In this document: positions 7,167 through 16,761 of the stretch, one piece after another
Layout: each line of letters opens with the position of its first letter
Position numbering within the stretch: position 1 is the first letter of the stretch
Assembly: GCA_945877545.1 (NCBI GenBank)
Contig: CAMCSO010000005.1
Location: forward strand, 1-41,124
Direction of reading: 5' to 3'
Length of the DNA stretch: 41,124 nt
Source of the DNA: Bifidobacterium breve
Lineage (GTDB): Bacteria > Actinomycetota > Actinomycetes > S36-B12
The notes under the pieces: model-generated
What the model was told of the DNA's origin: nothing
Databases searched by the model: none
What the model saw: only the letters and a program-made list of their open reading frames with translations
Position numbers and translations under genes: made by a program

Positions 7167-10019
7167 ATGTCGAAGGTTCGGGTCCATGAGCTCGCAAAAG
7201 AGCTCGGTGTGCCGAGTAAGGATGTCCTGGCCAAGCTGCAGGAACTCGGTGAGTTTGTAAAGTCGGCTTCGTCAACGGTGGAAGCCCCGGTCATCCGCAA
7301 GCTCAAAGAGGCGATGCCCGCTGCTGCCGTGGCTCCCGCAGACTCTCCGGCGGCTGAAGCGCCGGTGAAAAAGACGGCTGCAAAGAAGACGACGAAGGCT
7401 GCCGAGTCAGTTGGGGAGTCCCCAACTGCTGCATCCAGTGAGGTTGCGCCCGTTCGTCCTACCCCATCGGCACCCGCGCTTGCCCCGGTGCAGCCGGCGG
7501 CGACCCTCGCTGTACCGTCTGCACCGCAGACCCCTGCGGTAGCAGTCGAGTCCCCTGCTGCCAGTGCCGTCCCGGGCTCGCAGGCCGCGGGAGAGCCCGC
7601 CCCGCGCCCGGTTCCCGGTGGTCCGCGCCCGGTCCCCGGTGGGATGCGCCCAACCGGCCCTCGACCGGGAAACAACCCGTTTGGTGAGAGCACCGGTATG
7701 GGCCGGACCCCGGCGCCGCGTCCCGGTAATAACCCCTTCGGCGGCAGCACGGGCATGGCCCGGCCCCAAACCCCGAGCGTCCCTGGCGCACCGCGCCCGA
7801 ACCCCGGCACCATGCCCCCTCGTCCTGCGGCACGTCCGGCAGGGACAGGCGGCCCGAGCAGAGGCCCGAGTGGATTCCAAGGCCGTGGCCCCGGGGGACC
7901 AGGTGGTTCCGGGGGACCTAGCCGTGGTCCTGGGGGTACCACGGGATTCCAGCAGCGGGGTCCGGGAGGTCCCGGCAGTGGAACCAGTCCGGGTGCAACT
8001 GGCCGAGGTCCAGGTGGTCCAGGTGGTCCCGGTGGTCCCGGTGGATTCCAAGGCCGACCAGGAGGCAGCGGCCCGGGGGCCCGTGGCACGACGGCTGGAG
8101 CATTCGGCCGGCCCGGTGGCCGTCCGTCTCGCGGCCGCAAGTCCAAGCGCGCGACGCGCCAGGAGTTCGACAACATGCAGGCGCCGTCCATGGGCGGTGT
8201 ACGAATCAGTCGCGGTTCGGGCGAGACCGTCCGGCTGCCACGTGGCTCGAGCCTCACTGACTTCGCCGACAAGGTGAATTGCATGCCGGCTGACCTGGTG
8301 AAGGTACTCATCGAACTCGGTGAGATGGTCACCGCGACTCAGTCGATCGATGACGACACCCTGCGACTGCTGGGCGAGCACCTTAATTACCAGATCGAGG
8401 TCGTGTCGCCCGAGGATGAAGACCGCGAACTGCTCGAGTCCTACCACCTCGAGTTTGGCGAGGACGAGGGTGCAGATGAAGACCTTGTGGTCCGTCCGCC
8501 GGTCGTTACCGTCATGGGCCACGTCGATCACGGTAAGACCCGCCTGCTCGATGCAATCCGAAAGACGAACGTCCTAGGCGGGGAGGCTGGCGGGATCACG
8601 CAGCACATCGGCGCGTACCAGGTCTCCACTATGACCAAGGAGGGTGAACGGAAGATCACCTTCATCGATACTCCGGGCCATGAGGCGTTCACCGCCATGC
8701 GAGCACGTGGTGCGCAGGTCACCGATATTTCGATCCTCGTCGTTGCCGCTGACGATGGCGTGAAGCCCCAGACAATTGAGGCCCTCAACCATGCTCAGGC
8801 CGCCGGTGTCCCGATCGTGGTCGCCGTGAACAAGGTTGACAAGGAAGGGGCGGACCCGACAAAGGTGCGTTCGCAGCTCACCGAATACGGTCTCGTCGCA
8901 GAGGAGTTCGGGGGCGACACGATGTTCGTCGATGTGTCGGCCAAGGCTGGTACTGGCATCGAGGCACTCCTCGATGCAGTGCTCCTCACCGCTGATGCAG
9001 CCCTGGACCTGAAAGCGAATCCGAATCAGGATGCCCAAGGCGTGGCAATCGAGGCTCACCTTGATCGCGGGCGTGGTCCGGTGGCGACTGTCCTTGTCCA
9101 GCGTGGCACCCTGCGCGCCGGTGATTCGATAGTCGCGGGAGATGCGTACGGTCGCGTTCGAGCGATGCTCGATGACGAAGGGAATCCTGTTCAGGTCGCT
9201 GGTCCGTCCTTCCCGGTGCAGGTACTCGGCCTGACCTCGGTTCCGGGAGCGGGCGACAGTTTCCTCGTTGTCTCCGAGGATCGCGTCGCACGTCAGATCG
9301 CGCAGACACGACAGGCGCGGGAGCGCAATGCACTCCTCGCGAAAAATCGCGTGAAGCGCTCGCTCGAGGACTTCCTCGAGTCGATCGAGAAGGGCGAGGT
9401 TGCCGAACTCACCCTCATCATCAAGGGCGATGTCTCCGGTTCTGTTGAGGCACTCGAGGATGCGCTATTGAAGATCGATGTCGGCGAGGAGGTGAGTCTG
9501 CGTGTCATCCATCGAGGCGTGGGCGCGATCACCAAGAATGACGTGACCTTGGCCAGCGCGTCGAAGGCGGTCATCATCGGGTTCAACGTCCGGGCTGAGG
9601 GCAAGGTGGCCGAGCTTGCAACCCATGAGGGCGTCGATGTTCGCTACTACAGCATCATCTACCAGGCGATCGAAGAGGTTGAGGCCGCACTTCGGGGGAT
9701 GCTCAAGCCGGAGTACGAGGAGGTACAACTCGGTACCGCGCATGTCCGCGAGGTATTCAAGTCGTCCAAGTTCGGCACGATCGCCGGGTGCCTTGTGCAG
9801 TCCGGAGACATCAGGCGCAATGGCAAGGCGCGCCTAATCCGTGATGGTGTCGTGGTGGCAGAGAACATTGCCATCGCGGGCCTGCGCCGATTCAAGGACG
9901 ACGTGACCGAGGTTCGCGAGGGCTACGAGTGCGGTATCAACCTCGGAAACTTCCAAGACGTGAAGGTTGAGGACGTCATCGAGACCTTCGAGATGCGGGA
10001 GAAGCCGCGCAAGCCCTAG
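7167..10019 (+). CDS. infB: Translation initiation factor IF-2
   Basis: The GTPase that delivers initiator fMet-tRNA to the 30S subunit and promotes 50S joining. The 950-residue protein has an IF2_N module at 1-50 ([21 protein letters not shown]). A long low-complexity region follows (about 55-330), first Ala/Pro-rich, then with RPGNNPFG repeats, then Gly/Pro-rich GGPGG repeats ending in a basic GRKSKR patch. A second IF2_N module is at about 350-405. The G domain has GHVDHGKT near 451-458, DTPGHE, NKVD near 555 and SAKAGTG. Domains II, III and C2 complete the protein. GGAGAG precedes the ATG. Long Gly-rich linkers are common in actinobacterial IF-2, so this one is large but not anomalous. 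Confidence 0.98.
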   Translation: MSKVRVHELAKELGVPSKDVLAKLQELGEFVKSASSTVEAPVIRKLKEAMPAAAVAPADSPAAEAPVKKTAAKKTTKAAESVGESPTAASSEVAPVRPTPSAPALAPVQPAATLAVPSAPQTPAVAVESPAASAVPGSQAAGEPAPRPVPGGPRPVPGGMRPTGPRPGNNPFGESTGMGRTPAPRPGNNPFGGSTGMARPQTPSVPGAPRPNPGTMPPRPAARPAGTGGPSRGPSGFQGRGPGGPGGSGGPSRGPGGTTGFQQRGPGGPGSGTSPGATGRGPGGPGGPGGPGGFQGRPGGSGPGARGTTAGAFGRPGGRPSRGRKSKRATRQEFDNMQAPSMGGVRISRGSGETVRLPRGSSLTDFADKVNCMPADLVKVLIELGEMVTATQSIDDDTLRLLGEHLNYQIEVVSPEDEDRELLESYHLEFGEDEGADEDLVVRPPVVTVMGHVDHGKTRLLDAIRKTNVLGGEAGGITQHIGAYQVSTMTKEGERKITFIDTPGHEAFTAMRARGAQVTDISILVVAADDGVKPQTIEALNHAQAAGVPIVVAVNKVDKEGADPTKVRSQLTEYGLVAEEFGGDTMFVDVSAKAGTGIEALLDAVLLTADAALDLKANPNQDAQGVAIEAHLDRGRGPVATVLVQRGTLRAGDSIVAGDAYGRVRAMLDDEGNPVQVAGPSFPVQVLGLTSVPGAGDSFLVVSEDRVARQIAQTRQARERNALLAKNRVKRSLEDFLESIEKGEVAELTLIIKGDVSGSVEALEDALLKIDVGEEVSLRVIHRGVGAITKNDVTLASASKAVIIGFNVRAEGKVAELATHEGVDVRYYSIIYQAIEEVEAALRGMLKPEYEEVQLGTAHVREVFKSSKFGTIAGCLVQSGDIRRNGKARLIRDGVVVAENIAIAGLRRFKDDVTEVREGYECGINLGNFQDVKVEDVIETFEMREKPRKP

Positions 10020-10029
10020 CCCACCCCGG

Positions 10030-10062
10030 TGCCGTTTGTCCCACGACGTGGGGCATTCGGCA
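10030..10062 (+). terminator. Hairpin 1 in the infB-rbfA spacer
   Basis: TGCCG, TT, TGTCCCAC, a GAC loop, GTGGGGCA, TT and CGGCA form two perfect stems (5 and 8 pairs, one G-T wobble) around a 2x2 internal loop. It begins 10 bases after the infB stop. There is no U-tract. It may be a terminator or a processing site, and its 5' arm can alternatively pair with 10109-10120. Confidence 0.5.
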
Positions 10063-10088
10063 GAAATCGGCGTCATTACGCGGCATTT

Positions 10089-10123
10089 CCCCCGTTTCTC
10101 CCCTTTCATGGGACAAACGGGGG
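10089..10123 (+). terminator. Hairpin 2 in the infB-rbfA spacer, with alternative pairing partner
   Basis: CCCCCGTTT and AAACGGGGG plus an inner TCCC/GGGA form a 13-pair stem with one C-C mismatch and a CTTTCAT loop. The 3' arm (TGGGACAAACGG, 10109-10120) is also perfectly complementary over 12 bases to CCGTTTGTCCCA at 10032-10043, so this hairpin competes with a long-range helix. A G-rich segment follows and no U-tract is present, so intrinsic termination is uncertain. Confidence 0.5.
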
Positions 10124-10162
10124 AGGGGCGACGTTGGTGCTTGATGGTTCCGGAATTTGAAT

Positions 10163-10174
10163 TTCACCGGTGAA
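10163..10174. promoter_or_regulatory. 12-base perfect palindrome before the rbfA ribosome-binding site
   Basis: TTCACCGGTGAA is a perfect palindrome placed immediately before the GGAGG of rbfA. It could be an operator or an RNA stem-loop that touches the ribosome-binding site. No regulator can be named. Confidence 0.3.
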
Positions 10175-10185
10175 GGAGGCTGGAA

Positions 10186-10689
10186 ATGAGCAGCGAGGCG
10201 CGGCAGCGCAAGATGGCGGACCGCATCAAGGTCATTGTGGCGGAGGCGGTTGAGCGGCGAATCAAGGATCCGCGACTCGGCTTTGTAACGATCACCGATG
10301 TCCGTGTGAGCACGGATCTGCGGGATGCTTCGGTTTTTTACACGGTGTTTGGCGACGATGAGTCACGCCAGAGCACGGCGGCGGCCCTCGAGTCGGCGCG
10401 AGGCATGCTGCGGACCGAGGTCGGTCGGTTGACCGGACTGAAGTTCACCCCTTCCTTGGCATTCTTCCCGGACGCGATTCCCGAGAATGCCAAACTCGTC
10501 GACGAGTTGCTCCGTGCTGCAGCACAGGCTGATGCACATGTGCACGAACAGGCGGTGGGCGCGCAGTACGCCGGGGAGGCTGATCCTTATCGTCACCCTC
10601 GGGTTGAGGAGGATGATGAGGTCGGGGCCCTTGAAGGCGGGGAGTCCATCGTCCAGACCGGTGTCGACGGTGCCGACAAGAACCCGTGA
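10186..10689 (+). CDS. rbfA: 30S ribosome-binding factor RbfA
   Basis: RbfA is a KH-fold assembly factor that binds 16S rRNA during 30S maturation. The 167-residue protein shows R-M-A-D-R-I-style N-terminus (KMADRIKVIVAEAVERRI), K-D-P-R-L-G-F-V-T-I-T-D-V-R-V-S-T-D-L, and a helical G-M-L-R-T-E-V-G-R segment. These are followed by L-K-F-T-P-S-L-A-F and a D-E-L-L-R end of the conserved domain (about 120 residues). The remaining 45 residues are an acidic, variable tail. A strong GGAGG lies 6 bases before the ATG. The last codon overlaps the GTG of truB (GTGA). Confidence 0.95.
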   Translation: MSSEARQRKMADRIKVIVAEAVERRIKDPRLGFVTITDVRVSTDLRDASVFYTVFGDDESRQSTAAALESARGMLRTEVGRLTGLKFTPSLAFFPDAIPENAKLVDELLRAAAQADAHVHEQAVGAQYAGEADPYRHPRVEEDDEVGALEGGESIVQTGVDGADKNP

Positions 10690-11597
10690 ATCCAGCGGGT
10701 CTGCTTATCATCGACAAGCCGAGTGGCATCACCTCGCATGGTGTGGTGAGCGTCATACGGCGCACCCTGCACACCCGCAAGGTGGGCCATGCTGGGACCC
10801 TCGACCCGATGGCGACGGGTGTGCTCATCCTCGGTGTTGACCGTGCGACGCGCGTCTTGGGCTATCTTGCGCTCAGCGACAAGGAGTACATCGCCACGAT
10901 TCGTCTCGGTGAGTCGACCGTGACGGACGATTCCGAGGGCGTCTTGCTTTCGGCCGCGGACCCGGCGGTCCTTCGATCGATCAGCGATGAGGCGATCGCG
11001 GCGGAGGTGACCGTGCTCACGGGCGAGATCGACCAAGTGCCGAGCGCAGTCAGCGCCATCAAGGTCGACGGCAAGCGCGCCCACGCCCTCGTTCGTGCTG
11101 GTGAGGATTTCGTGCTCAAGTCTCGGCGGATCACTGTACAAGGTTTTGAGGTGCGGGCCACCCGACGAGGATTGGACTTCATCGATCTCGACGTTGTCGT
11201 GAATTGCAGCACCGGTACCTATGTGAGGGCGCTCGCCAGAGACCTCGGGGTGGCGCTTAGGGTCGGGGGGCACCTCACTGCCCTGCGGCGATCGCGGATC
11301 GGAGCGTGGTCGCAGGATGAGGCCGTGGAATTGCAAGCGTTCGTTGAATCGCCTGACCCGGCCGGTCATCTGGTGGGCCTTGATTCCGTTGCGGCGCGAG
11401 CCTTTCGGACCCGTGAGGTGACGAACGCCGAAGCGCAGTTCATTCGGACCGGGCGGGTCATTCCGTGGGCCGAACCGTCTGCGGTTGGCTCGTTGCCGGC
11501 CGAGCCGGTTGCCCTCGTCTCGGATCAAGGTCGGTTGATGGCCCTAGCCCAGCGCCGCGGAGCCGACGTAAAGTACCTCGCTGTATTCGCGGAATAG
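10686..11597 (+). CDS. truB: tRNA pseudouridine(55) synthase TruB
   Basis: Converts U55 in the T-loop of tRNAs to pseudouridine. The 303-residue protein opens with G-L-L-I-I-D-K-P-S-G-I-T-S-H and carries the catalytic motif G-H-A-G-T-L-D-P-M-A-T-G-V-L, with the Asp nucleophile near residue 38. The later signatures Y-I-A-T-I-R-L-G and C-S-T-G-T-Y-V-R-A-L-A-R-D-L-G are also present. A C-terminal PUA-like domain occupies the last 70 residues or so. Its GTG overlaps the rbfA stop (GTGA), indicating coupled translation. Its TAG stop forms the start of the TAGGGT box assigned to ribF. Confidence 0.96.
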   Translation: MNPAGLLIIDKPSGITSHGVVSVIRRTLHTRKVGHAGTLDPMATGVLILGVDRATRVLGYLALSDKEYIATIRLGESTVTDDSEGVLLSAADPAVLRSISDEAIAAEVTVLTGEIDQVPSAVSAIKVDGKRAHALVRAGEDFVLKSRRITVQGFEVRATRRGLDFIDLDVVVNCSTGTYVRALARDLGVALRVGGHLTALRRSRIGAWSQDEAVELQAFVESPDPAGHLVGLDSVAARAFRTREVTNAEAQFIRTGRVIPWAEPSAVGSLPAEPVALVSDQGRLMALAQRRGADVKYLAVFAE

Positions 11598-11600
11598 GGT
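11595..11600 (+). promoter_or_regulatory. -10 box for leaderless transcription of ribF
   Basis: TAGGGT lies 7 bases before the ATG at 11608 and includes the truB stop codon. It favours the ATG at 11608 over the GTG at 11599 used in the ORF track. No -35 box is apparent. Confidence 0.4.
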
Positions 11601-11607
11601 GGCGTCC

Positions 11608-12513
11608 ATGGTCGGAGGTGAAAAGAGCGGGTCCGTGGTCTGCGTCGGGGTATTCGACGGAGTCCACCGTGGCCACCGTTCGCTAATCGCGCAGGCCCGT
11701 GTCGAAGCCGACCGCGCCGGCCTGCCCCTCGTCGCCGTCACGTTCTGGCCACATCCGGCTGCCGTGCTCCGACCGTCCGGTGCGCCGAAGGCGCTTGCGA
11801 CGATCGAGGGCCGAGTCGAACTGCTTCGCGCCGCGGGTGCGGACGATATCGACGTCCTGCGATTCGACGAGGATCTTGCCGCCCTCACCGCAGAGGAGTT
11901 CGTGCAGCGCGAGCTCCTCGACCGGCTCGGAGCAAGAGCGGTCGTCGTAGGCGAGAACTTCGTGTTCGGCGCGCATGCGGCGGGCAACGTTGAGGTGCTG
12001 CGCGAGTTGGGGTCCACCCTCGGGTTCGAAGTACTCGCGGTGCCGCTGGAGTCAGATGGCGAGCCGTGGTCCAGCACCCGTATCCGCCGGCATCTGGCGG
12101 CCGGTGAGATCACCGAGGCGAATGGAATCCTCGGCCGCACGTACGTCGTGGCGGGCGAGGTGGTCCACGGCGATCACCGGGGCCGCGAGCTCGGGATCCC
12201 GACAGCGAACCTGCGACCCGAGGGCAATCCGGTCATCCCCGCCGACGGGGTCTACGCCGGGTGGCTCGAGGCTGGGGGCGAACGGATGCCCGCGGCGATC
12301 TCGATCGGGCCCAACCCGCAGTTCGCCGGCGAGGACCACCGAATCGAGGCCTATGCGATCGACCGGACGGGCCTTGACCTCTACGGCCAGCAGGTTCGGG
12401 TCGAGTTCCTCGAGTACATGCGACCTCAGGCGGTGTTCCCTGACCTCGACGGCTTCATGGCGCAGGTCTGGGCGGACGTTGCATCAGCCCGCGAGATCAT
12501 CGACGGATCTTGA
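11608..12513 (+). CDS. ribF: Bifunctional riboflavin kinase / FAD synthetase
   Basis: Makes FMN from riboflavin and FAD from FMN. The 301-residue protein has an N-terminal nucleotidyltransferase domain with the G-x-F-D-G-V-H-R-G-H motif (GVFDGVHRGHRSL) and T-F-W-P-H-P, plus S-S-T-R-I-R-R near residue 150. The C-terminal flavokinase domain shows V-V-H-G-D-H-R-G-R-E-L-G-I-P-T-A-N-L and D-G-V-Y-A-G-W. The start is ambiguous: GTG at 11599 or ATG at 11608. I chose the ATG because a -10-like TAGGGT is 7 bases upstream. The truB-ribF-rpsO order is a conserved bacterial arrangement. Confidence 0.96.
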   Translation: MVGGEKSGSVVCVGVFDGVHRGHRSLIAQARVEADRAGLPLVAVTFWPHPAAVLRPSGAPKALATIEGRVELLRAAGADDIDVLRFDEDLAALTAEEFVQRELLDRLGARAVVVGENFVFGAHAAGNVEVLRELGSTLGFEVLAVPLESDGEPWSSTRIRRHLAAGEITEANGILGRTYVVAGEVVHGDHRGRELGIPTANLRPEGNPVIPADGVYAGWLEAGGERMPAAISIGPNPQFAGEDHRIEAYAIDRTGLDLYGQQVRVEFLEYMRPQAVFPDLDGFMAQVWADVASAREIIDGS

Positions 12514-12548
12514 CGAACGCCGCTACGGACAGAGCAGGGTGAACAGGC

Positions 12549-12557
12549 TGGTATCGT
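12549..12557 (+). promoter_or_regulatory. Extended -10 promoter candidate for rpsO
   Basis: TGGTATCGT matches TGN plus TANNNT. It is 35 bases after the ribF stop and would give an rpsO leader of about 120 nt. No strong -35 box is seen. Confidence 0.35.
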
Positions 12558-12636
12558 GACCTGCGTCGGCAGCAGGCCGGCGCATCCAGACGGTCGCGAA
12601 GCGGGCGCTTTGCGATACGTGACGAAGACGAACAGT

Positions 12637-12663
12637 GCGCTGATCTCGGAAGGATCAGGGCGC
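12637..12663 (+). promoter_or_regulatory. Bulged hairpin in the rpsO leader (candidate S15 autoregulatory site)
   Basis: GCGC-TGATC pairs with GATCA-(GG)-GCGC around a TCGGAAG loop, giving nine pairs and a two-base bulge, ending 20 bases before the rpsO start. S15 represses its own mRNA through structured leaders in several phyla, so an autoregulatory site is plausible here. The link to S15 binding is inference. Confidence 0.4.
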
Positions 12664-12682
12664 GCCCGAGAGGAACAAGGCA

Positions 12683-12946
12683 GTGGACGCAGCAACGAAG
12701 CAGCAGATCATCGCAGAGCACGGCTTCAAGCCGGGCGACACCGGATCACCCGAGGTGCAGATCGCACTTCTCACCAAGCGCATTCAGGAACTCACCGAGC
12801 ACCTCAAGACGCACAAGCACGACCATCACAGTCGTCGCGGCCTGCTCATCCTTGTTGGCCAGCGCCGCCGGCTCCTCCAGTATTTGGTGAAGTCCGACAT
12901 CTCGCGCTACCGCGCGATCATCGAGAAGCTCGGCATTCGCCGCTAA
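12683..12946 (+). CDS. rpsO: 30S ribosomal protein S15
   Basis: Primary 16S rRNA-binding protein of the central domain of the small subunit. The 87-residue product is close to the standard 89 and carries the family pattern: [16 protein letters not shown], then [18 protein letters not shown], and the closing [12 protein letters not shown]. The GTG start gives MDAATKQQI, the expected N-terminus for actinobacteria. The ribosome-binding site (AAGG) is modest. It is followed by a strong hairpin terminator and then pnp, as in many bacteria. Confidence 0.98.
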   Translation: MDAATKQQIIAEHGFKPGDTGSPEVQIALLTKRIQELTEHLKTHKHDHHSRRGLLILVGQRRRLLQYLVKSDISRYRAIIEKLGIRR

Positions 12947-12953
12947 AGTCTCG

Positions 12954-12985
12954 CGGGCCTGGCTGGTGTATTCCGGCCAGGCCCG
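12954..12985 (+). terminator. Hairpin terminator after rpsO
   Basis: CGGGCCTGGCTGG and CCGGCCAGGCCCG form a 13-pair stem with one G-T wobble and a TGTATT loop, 8 bases after the rpsO stop. It is the strongest stem in the window. The following TGTAGTAAG is only weakly T-rich, so it may act as a terminator or as an mRNA-stabilising or RNase III-type stem between rpsO and pnp. Confidence 0.7.
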
Positions 12986-13201
12986 TGTAGTAAGCACCGC
13001 TAGCACGACAGATGACACAACTGAATCCGAAGCAAGAATCCGAAATCCGGGGCGCAGCGATCAGGCGCCAGTCCGTCGGTCCTCGGTAGTGACCTCCGGG
13101 GGAGCCGTCCGTAAAGGGCGCGACTCCCGTGGGCCTCGATCGAAGACCGCCACCGGCCGCTAGACGCGTGCGCCCCTGTACATGAGAACAGGGAGGCACC
13201 C

Positions 13202-15409
13202 GTGGAGGGTCCCCAGATTGCCACAGCGCACGCCATTATCAACAATGGGTCGTTTGGTACACGCACCATCAAGTTCGAGACGGGCCGGTTGGCCCGTCAG
13301 GCCGCAGGCTCCGTCGCTGCCTACCTCGACGACGAGACCATGCTGCTGTCCGCGACCACCGCGGGCAAGCAGCCCAAGGATCAGTTCGACTTCTTCCCCC
13401 TGACGATCGATGTCGAGGAGCGGATGTACGCCCTCGGGCGAATCCCGGGATCGTTCTTTCGCAGGGAGGGCCGTCCGAGTGAGGACGCAATCCTCACCTG
13501 CCGCCTCATCGACCGCCCGCTGCGTCCGACCTTCAAGAAGGGCCTGCGCAACGAGGTTCAGGTTGTCATCACCGTCATGGCGCTAAACCCGATTGATCTG
13601 TACGACGTTCTCGCAATCAACGCTGCGTCCGCATCAACCCAGTTGTCAGGCCTGCCCTTCAGCGGCCCGATCGGCGGCGTCCGCGTGGCGCTCATCAAGG
13701 GCCAGTGGGTCGGTTTCCCGACGCACGATCAGCTTGAGGACGCCGTATTCGACATGGTCGTCGCGGGTCGGATCGCGGGCGATGACGTCGCGATCATGAT
13801 GGTTGAGGCCGAGGCAACCCTGCGGACGATGGAACTCATCGCCGGCGGCGCTAAGGCACCGACGGAGGAGGTCGTGTCTGAGGGGCTCGAGGCGGCCAAG
13901 GTGTTCATTCGCGCGTTGTGCGTCGCGCAGCAGGAGCTCGCCACTCAGGCCGCGAAGCCGATCGTCGAGTTCCCGATCTTCCTTGAGTACCAAGACGATG
14001 CATTCGACGCAGTCGAGGCCGCGTGCGGCGTCGATGTTCGACAGGCACTCACCATCGTCAGCAAGGCTGATCGCGAGGCTCGCCTTGATGAGATCAAGGC
14101 TGATGTTCTGGCGAAAATCGGTTCGAGCTTCGAGGGCCGTGACAAGGAGCTCGGTGCTGCCCTTCGCTCGGTGACCAAGAAGATGGTCCGCGATCGCGTG
14201 CTGCGCGACAAGATTCGTATCGACGGACGCGGCCTCGCTGACATCCGCACGCTCAGCGCCGAGGTTCAGGTGCTGCCGCGTGTTCATGGCTCAGCGCTGT
14301 TCGAGCGTGGCGAGACCCAGATCCTCGGCGTCACGACGCTCAACATGCTCAAGATGGAGCAGCAGCTCGACACGCTGAACCCGGAGAACCGCAAGCGCTA
14401 CATGCACAATTACAACTTTCCGCCGTACTCCACGGGTGAGACGGGCCGAGTCGGCTCGCCGAAGCGCCGTGAGATCGGGCATGGTGCACTTGCTGAGCGG
14501 GCGCTCCTGCCCGTGCTGCCCAGTCGGGAGGAGTTTCCCTACGCGATCCGTCAGGTCTCAGAGGCGCTCGGCTCGAACGGTTCGACCTCGATGGGGTCGG
14601 TTTGCGCATCGACAATGTCGCTTCTCAATGCGGGCGTACCGCTGCGGGCATCGGTTGCCGGCATCGCGATGGGCCTGATCTCGGGTGAGGTCGACGGCAA
14701 GACGGAGTACGTCGCACTGACCGACATCCTCGGCGCGGAGGATGCGTTCGGCGACATGGACTTCAAGGTTGCTGGTACCCGTGAGTTCGTCACCGCCCTG
14801 CAACTCGATACCAAGCTCGACGGGATCCCGGCATCGGTTCTTGCTGATGCGCTGCAGCAGGCTCGGAGCGCCCGGTTCAGCATCCTTGACGTGATGAACG
14901 AGGCGATTGATGCTCCTGACGAGATGGCGGCAACGGCACCGCGCGTCATCAGCGTCCGTATCCCGGTCGACAAGATCGGCGAGGTGATCGGTCCGAAGGG
15001 CAAGATCATCAATCAGATCCAGGCCGATACGGGTGCCGACATCTCGATTGAGGATGACGGCACCATCTACATCGGTGCGACCAACGGCCCGTCAGCTGAG
15101 GCCGCTCGAACGGCAATCAACAACATCGCGAACCCGACGATGCCCGAGGTGGGCGAGCGTTACCTTGGTACGGTCGTGAAGACCGCCGCATTCGGCGCGT
15201 TCGTCTCGCTTATGCCGGGCAAGGATGGCCTGCTGCACATCTCGGAGGTCAAGAAGCTTGCCGGGGGTAAGCGCATCGACAAGGTCGAGGACATCCTCAA
15301 CGTCGGTGACAAGGTGCAGGTGGAGATCAAGGAGGTCGATTCGCGCGGCAAGCTCTCCCTGGTGCCCGTGCTTGAGGCTGGGGACGCCGCGGCAAGCGCC
15401 GATGCCTAA
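13202..15409 (+). CDS. pnp: Polyribonucleotide nucleotidyltransferase (PNPase)
   Basis: Phosphorolytic 3'-5' exoribonuclease and polymerase; in actinobacteria it also adds RNA 3' tails. The 735-residue protein has two RNase PH domains around an all-helical linker. The first contains [11 protein letters not shown] and G-R-P-S-E-D-A-I-L; the second contains [21 protein letters not shown] and the active-site [14 protein letters not shown] domain with I-G-P-K-G-K-I-I lies near residue 590 and an S1 domain starts near 650. GTG start with GGGAGG upstream. The 216-base space after the rpsO terminator contains a further GGGAG/CTCCC pairing but no promoter that I can identify. Its 3' end overlaps the M16 gene by 8 bases. 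Confidence 0.98.
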   Translation: MEGPQIATAHAIINNGSFGTRTIKFETGRLARQAAGSVAAYLDDETMLLSATTAGKQPKDQFDFFPLTIDVEERMYALGRIPGSFFRREGRPSEDAILTCRLIDRPLRPTFKKGLRNEVQVVITVMALNPIDLYDVLAINAASASTQLSGLPFSGPIGGVRVALIKGQWVGFPTHDQLEDAVFDMVVAGRIAGDDVAIMMVEAEATLRTMELIAGGAKAPTEEVVSEGLEAAKVFIRALCVAQQELATQAAKPIVEFPIFLEYQDDAFDAVEAACGVDVRQALTIVSKADREARLDEIKADVLAKIGSSFEGRDKELGAALRSVTKKMVRDRVLRDKIRIDGRGLADIRTLSAEVQVLPRVHGSALFERGETQILGVTTLNMLKMEQQLDTLNPENRKRYMHNYNFPPYSTGETGRVGSPKRREIGHGALAERALLPVLPSREEFPYAIRQVSEALGSNGSTSMGSVCASTMSLLNAGVPLRASVAGIAMGLISGEVDGKTEYVALTDILGAEDAFGDMDFKVAGTREFVTALQLDTKLDGIPASVLADALQQARSARFSILDVMNEAIDAPDEMAATAPRVISVRIPVDKIGEVIGPKGKIINQIQADTGADISIEDDGTIYIGATNGPSAEAARTAINNIANPTMPEVGERYLGTVVKTAAFGAFVSLMPGKDGLLHISEVKKLAGGKRIDKVEDILNVGDKVQVEIKEVDSRGKLSLVPVLEAGDAAASADA

Positions 15410-16706
15410 GGTGACCACGCGAACACTGCTTCGGGAGGGCGACGGCGGACTTGTCCGCCGGACCGTCCTCCCGGGCGGTTTGCGCGTGATAACCGAGCAG
15501 GTGCCGGGCGTCCGCTCGGTGTCGTTTGGGGTGTGGGTAGGGGTTGGTTCGCGCGACGAGACGCCCGCGCAGATGGGTTCAGCGCACTATCTCGAACATC
15601 TGCTGTTCAAGGGGACGACGAAGCGGTCCGCGTTGGATATCTCCGCCTCCATCGAGGCGGTGGGCGGTGACCTCAACGCCTTCACGACGAAGGAGTACAC
15701 CTGCTTTTACGCGCGGGTGCTCGATACCGACCTGCCGCTGGCAGTCGCAGTCGTGAGTGATGTCGTGACCGATGCGCTCATCCTTGCTGCGGATGTCGAG
15801 GCGGAGCGAGGGGTGATACTCGAAGAAATCGCGATGCACGACGACGATCCGAGCGACATCGTCCACGATGAGTTCGCTGCCGCGCTGCTCGGTGATACGC
15901 CACTCGGTCGCCCGATTCTCGGCACCGTTGAGACCATAGAAGCGATCCCGAGGGCAGCCATCAACCGCTTTTACCGCTCGCGTTACCGGCCCGAGGCGAT
16001 GGTGGTCGCTGCCGCGGGCAATCTCGACCATGCGACGGTGGTGACCCAGGTACGCAAGGCGTTCGCGCACGTCCTCGATGCCTCTGCCGAGGTGGCGCCG
16101 ACGCGTCGAAAGGGCAAACCGCGGGTCCATGGTTCAAGCGTGCGTGTCGTGAACCGCGCCACTGAGCAGGCGCACCTCGTTCTTGGCGTTCCGGGTTTCA
16201 CCCGCAGTGATGATCGACGGTATGCCCTCGCAGTGCTCACGACCGCGTTCGGCGGCGGTATGAGTAGCCGGCTGTTCCAGGAGATCCGTGAGAAGCGCGG
16301 CCTCGCTTACTCGGTCTACGCCTACTCGCAGGGGTTCTCGGACGATGGCATGTTCGGCCTGTACGTAGGCTGCCTTCCGGGCAAGGTCGCGACGGTACTT
16401 CAGGTGTGCCGCGAGCAGATGGATTTGCTGGCGCGGCACGGCCTCAGCGATGAGGAGATCGCTCGGGGCAAGGGCCAGGTTCGAGGTGGAACCGTGCTCG
16501 GCCAGGAGGACACGGGTGCCCGCATGACCCGGATCGCAAAATCCGAGCTGCATGACGACCCGCTCCTCAGCATTGATCGACTGCTGCGCAAGGTCGATGC
16601 CGTTACGTCGTCAGACATCAAGTCCATTGCATCGAGCCTGCTCAGCGCCGAGCCAACCCTCGCAGTGATTGGGCCGTTCGAGGATGCCACGAGCTTTGAG
16701 ATCTGA
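15402..16706 (+). CDS. M16 family zinc metallopeptidase (processing peptidase-like)
   Basis: A 434-residue pitrilysin-family peptidase. The inverted zinc motif HxxEH is seen as [11 protein letters not shown] (His62 to His66), with the downstream metal-ligand Glu expected in [10 protein letters not shown]. The C-terminal half contains the R-x-x-x-Y segment [11 protein letters not shown] typical of M16B proteins. The ORF track starts upstream at 15225, inside pnp; the ATG at 15402, overlapping the pnp stop by 8 bases, is the likely start, with GTG 15411 as alternative. An M16 protease directly after pnp is conserved in many bacteria, but its substrate is unknown. Confidence 0.93.
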   Translation: MPKVTTRTLLREGDGGLVRRTVLPGGLRVITEQVPGVRSVSFGVWVGVGSRDETPAQMGSAHYLEHLLFKGTTKRSALDISASIEAVGGDLNAFTTKEYTCFYARVLDTDLPLAVAVVSDVVTDALILAADVEAERGVILEEIAMHDDDPSDIVHDEFAAALLGDTPLGRPILGTVETIEAIPRAAINRFYRSRYRPEAMVVAAAGNLDHATVVTQVRKAFAHVLDASAEVAPTRRKGKPRVHGSSVRVVNRATEQAHLVLGVPGFTRSDDRRYALAVLTTAFGGGMSSRLFQEIREKRGLAYSVYAYSQGFSDDGMFGLYVGCLPGKVATVLQVCREQMDLLARHGLSDEEIARGKGQVRGGTVLGQEDTGARMTRIAKSELHDDPLLSIDRLLRKVDAVTSSDIKSIASSLLSAEPTLAVIGPFEDATSFEI

Positions 16707-16727
16707 ATCCTGACCGACCGCATTCGG

Positions 16728-16755
16728 TTGTCGGGCGCACTCCGAGCGGTAAGGT
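16728..16755 (+). promoter_or_regulatory. dapB promoter (leaderless)
   Basis: TTGTCG (16728-16733) and TAAGGT (16750-16755) are separated by 16 bases, a good sigma-A-type promoter. The -10 box ends 6 bases before the dapB GTG, so the transcript would be leaderless. Confidence 0.55.
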
Positions 16756-16761
16756 CGGCGT

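Noticed and set aside
7124-8332. 402-codon minus-strand ORF opposite infB, Pro/Gly-rich
   Set aside because: It is the antisense shadow of the repetitive Gly/Pro-rich IF-2 linker; high GC leaves stops rare, and no domain or ribosome-binding site supports it.
13646-14287. 213-codon minus-strand ORF inside pnp
   Set aside because: The sense strand encodes an intact PNPase with conserved active-site motifs; the antisense product shows no family pattern.
14573-14585. TCGAACGGTTCGA, resembling a LexA box, inside pnp
   Set aside because: The half-sites are 2 bases apart or overlap wrongly, unlike the 4-base spacing of the true box before recA, and the site is deep in a coding region.
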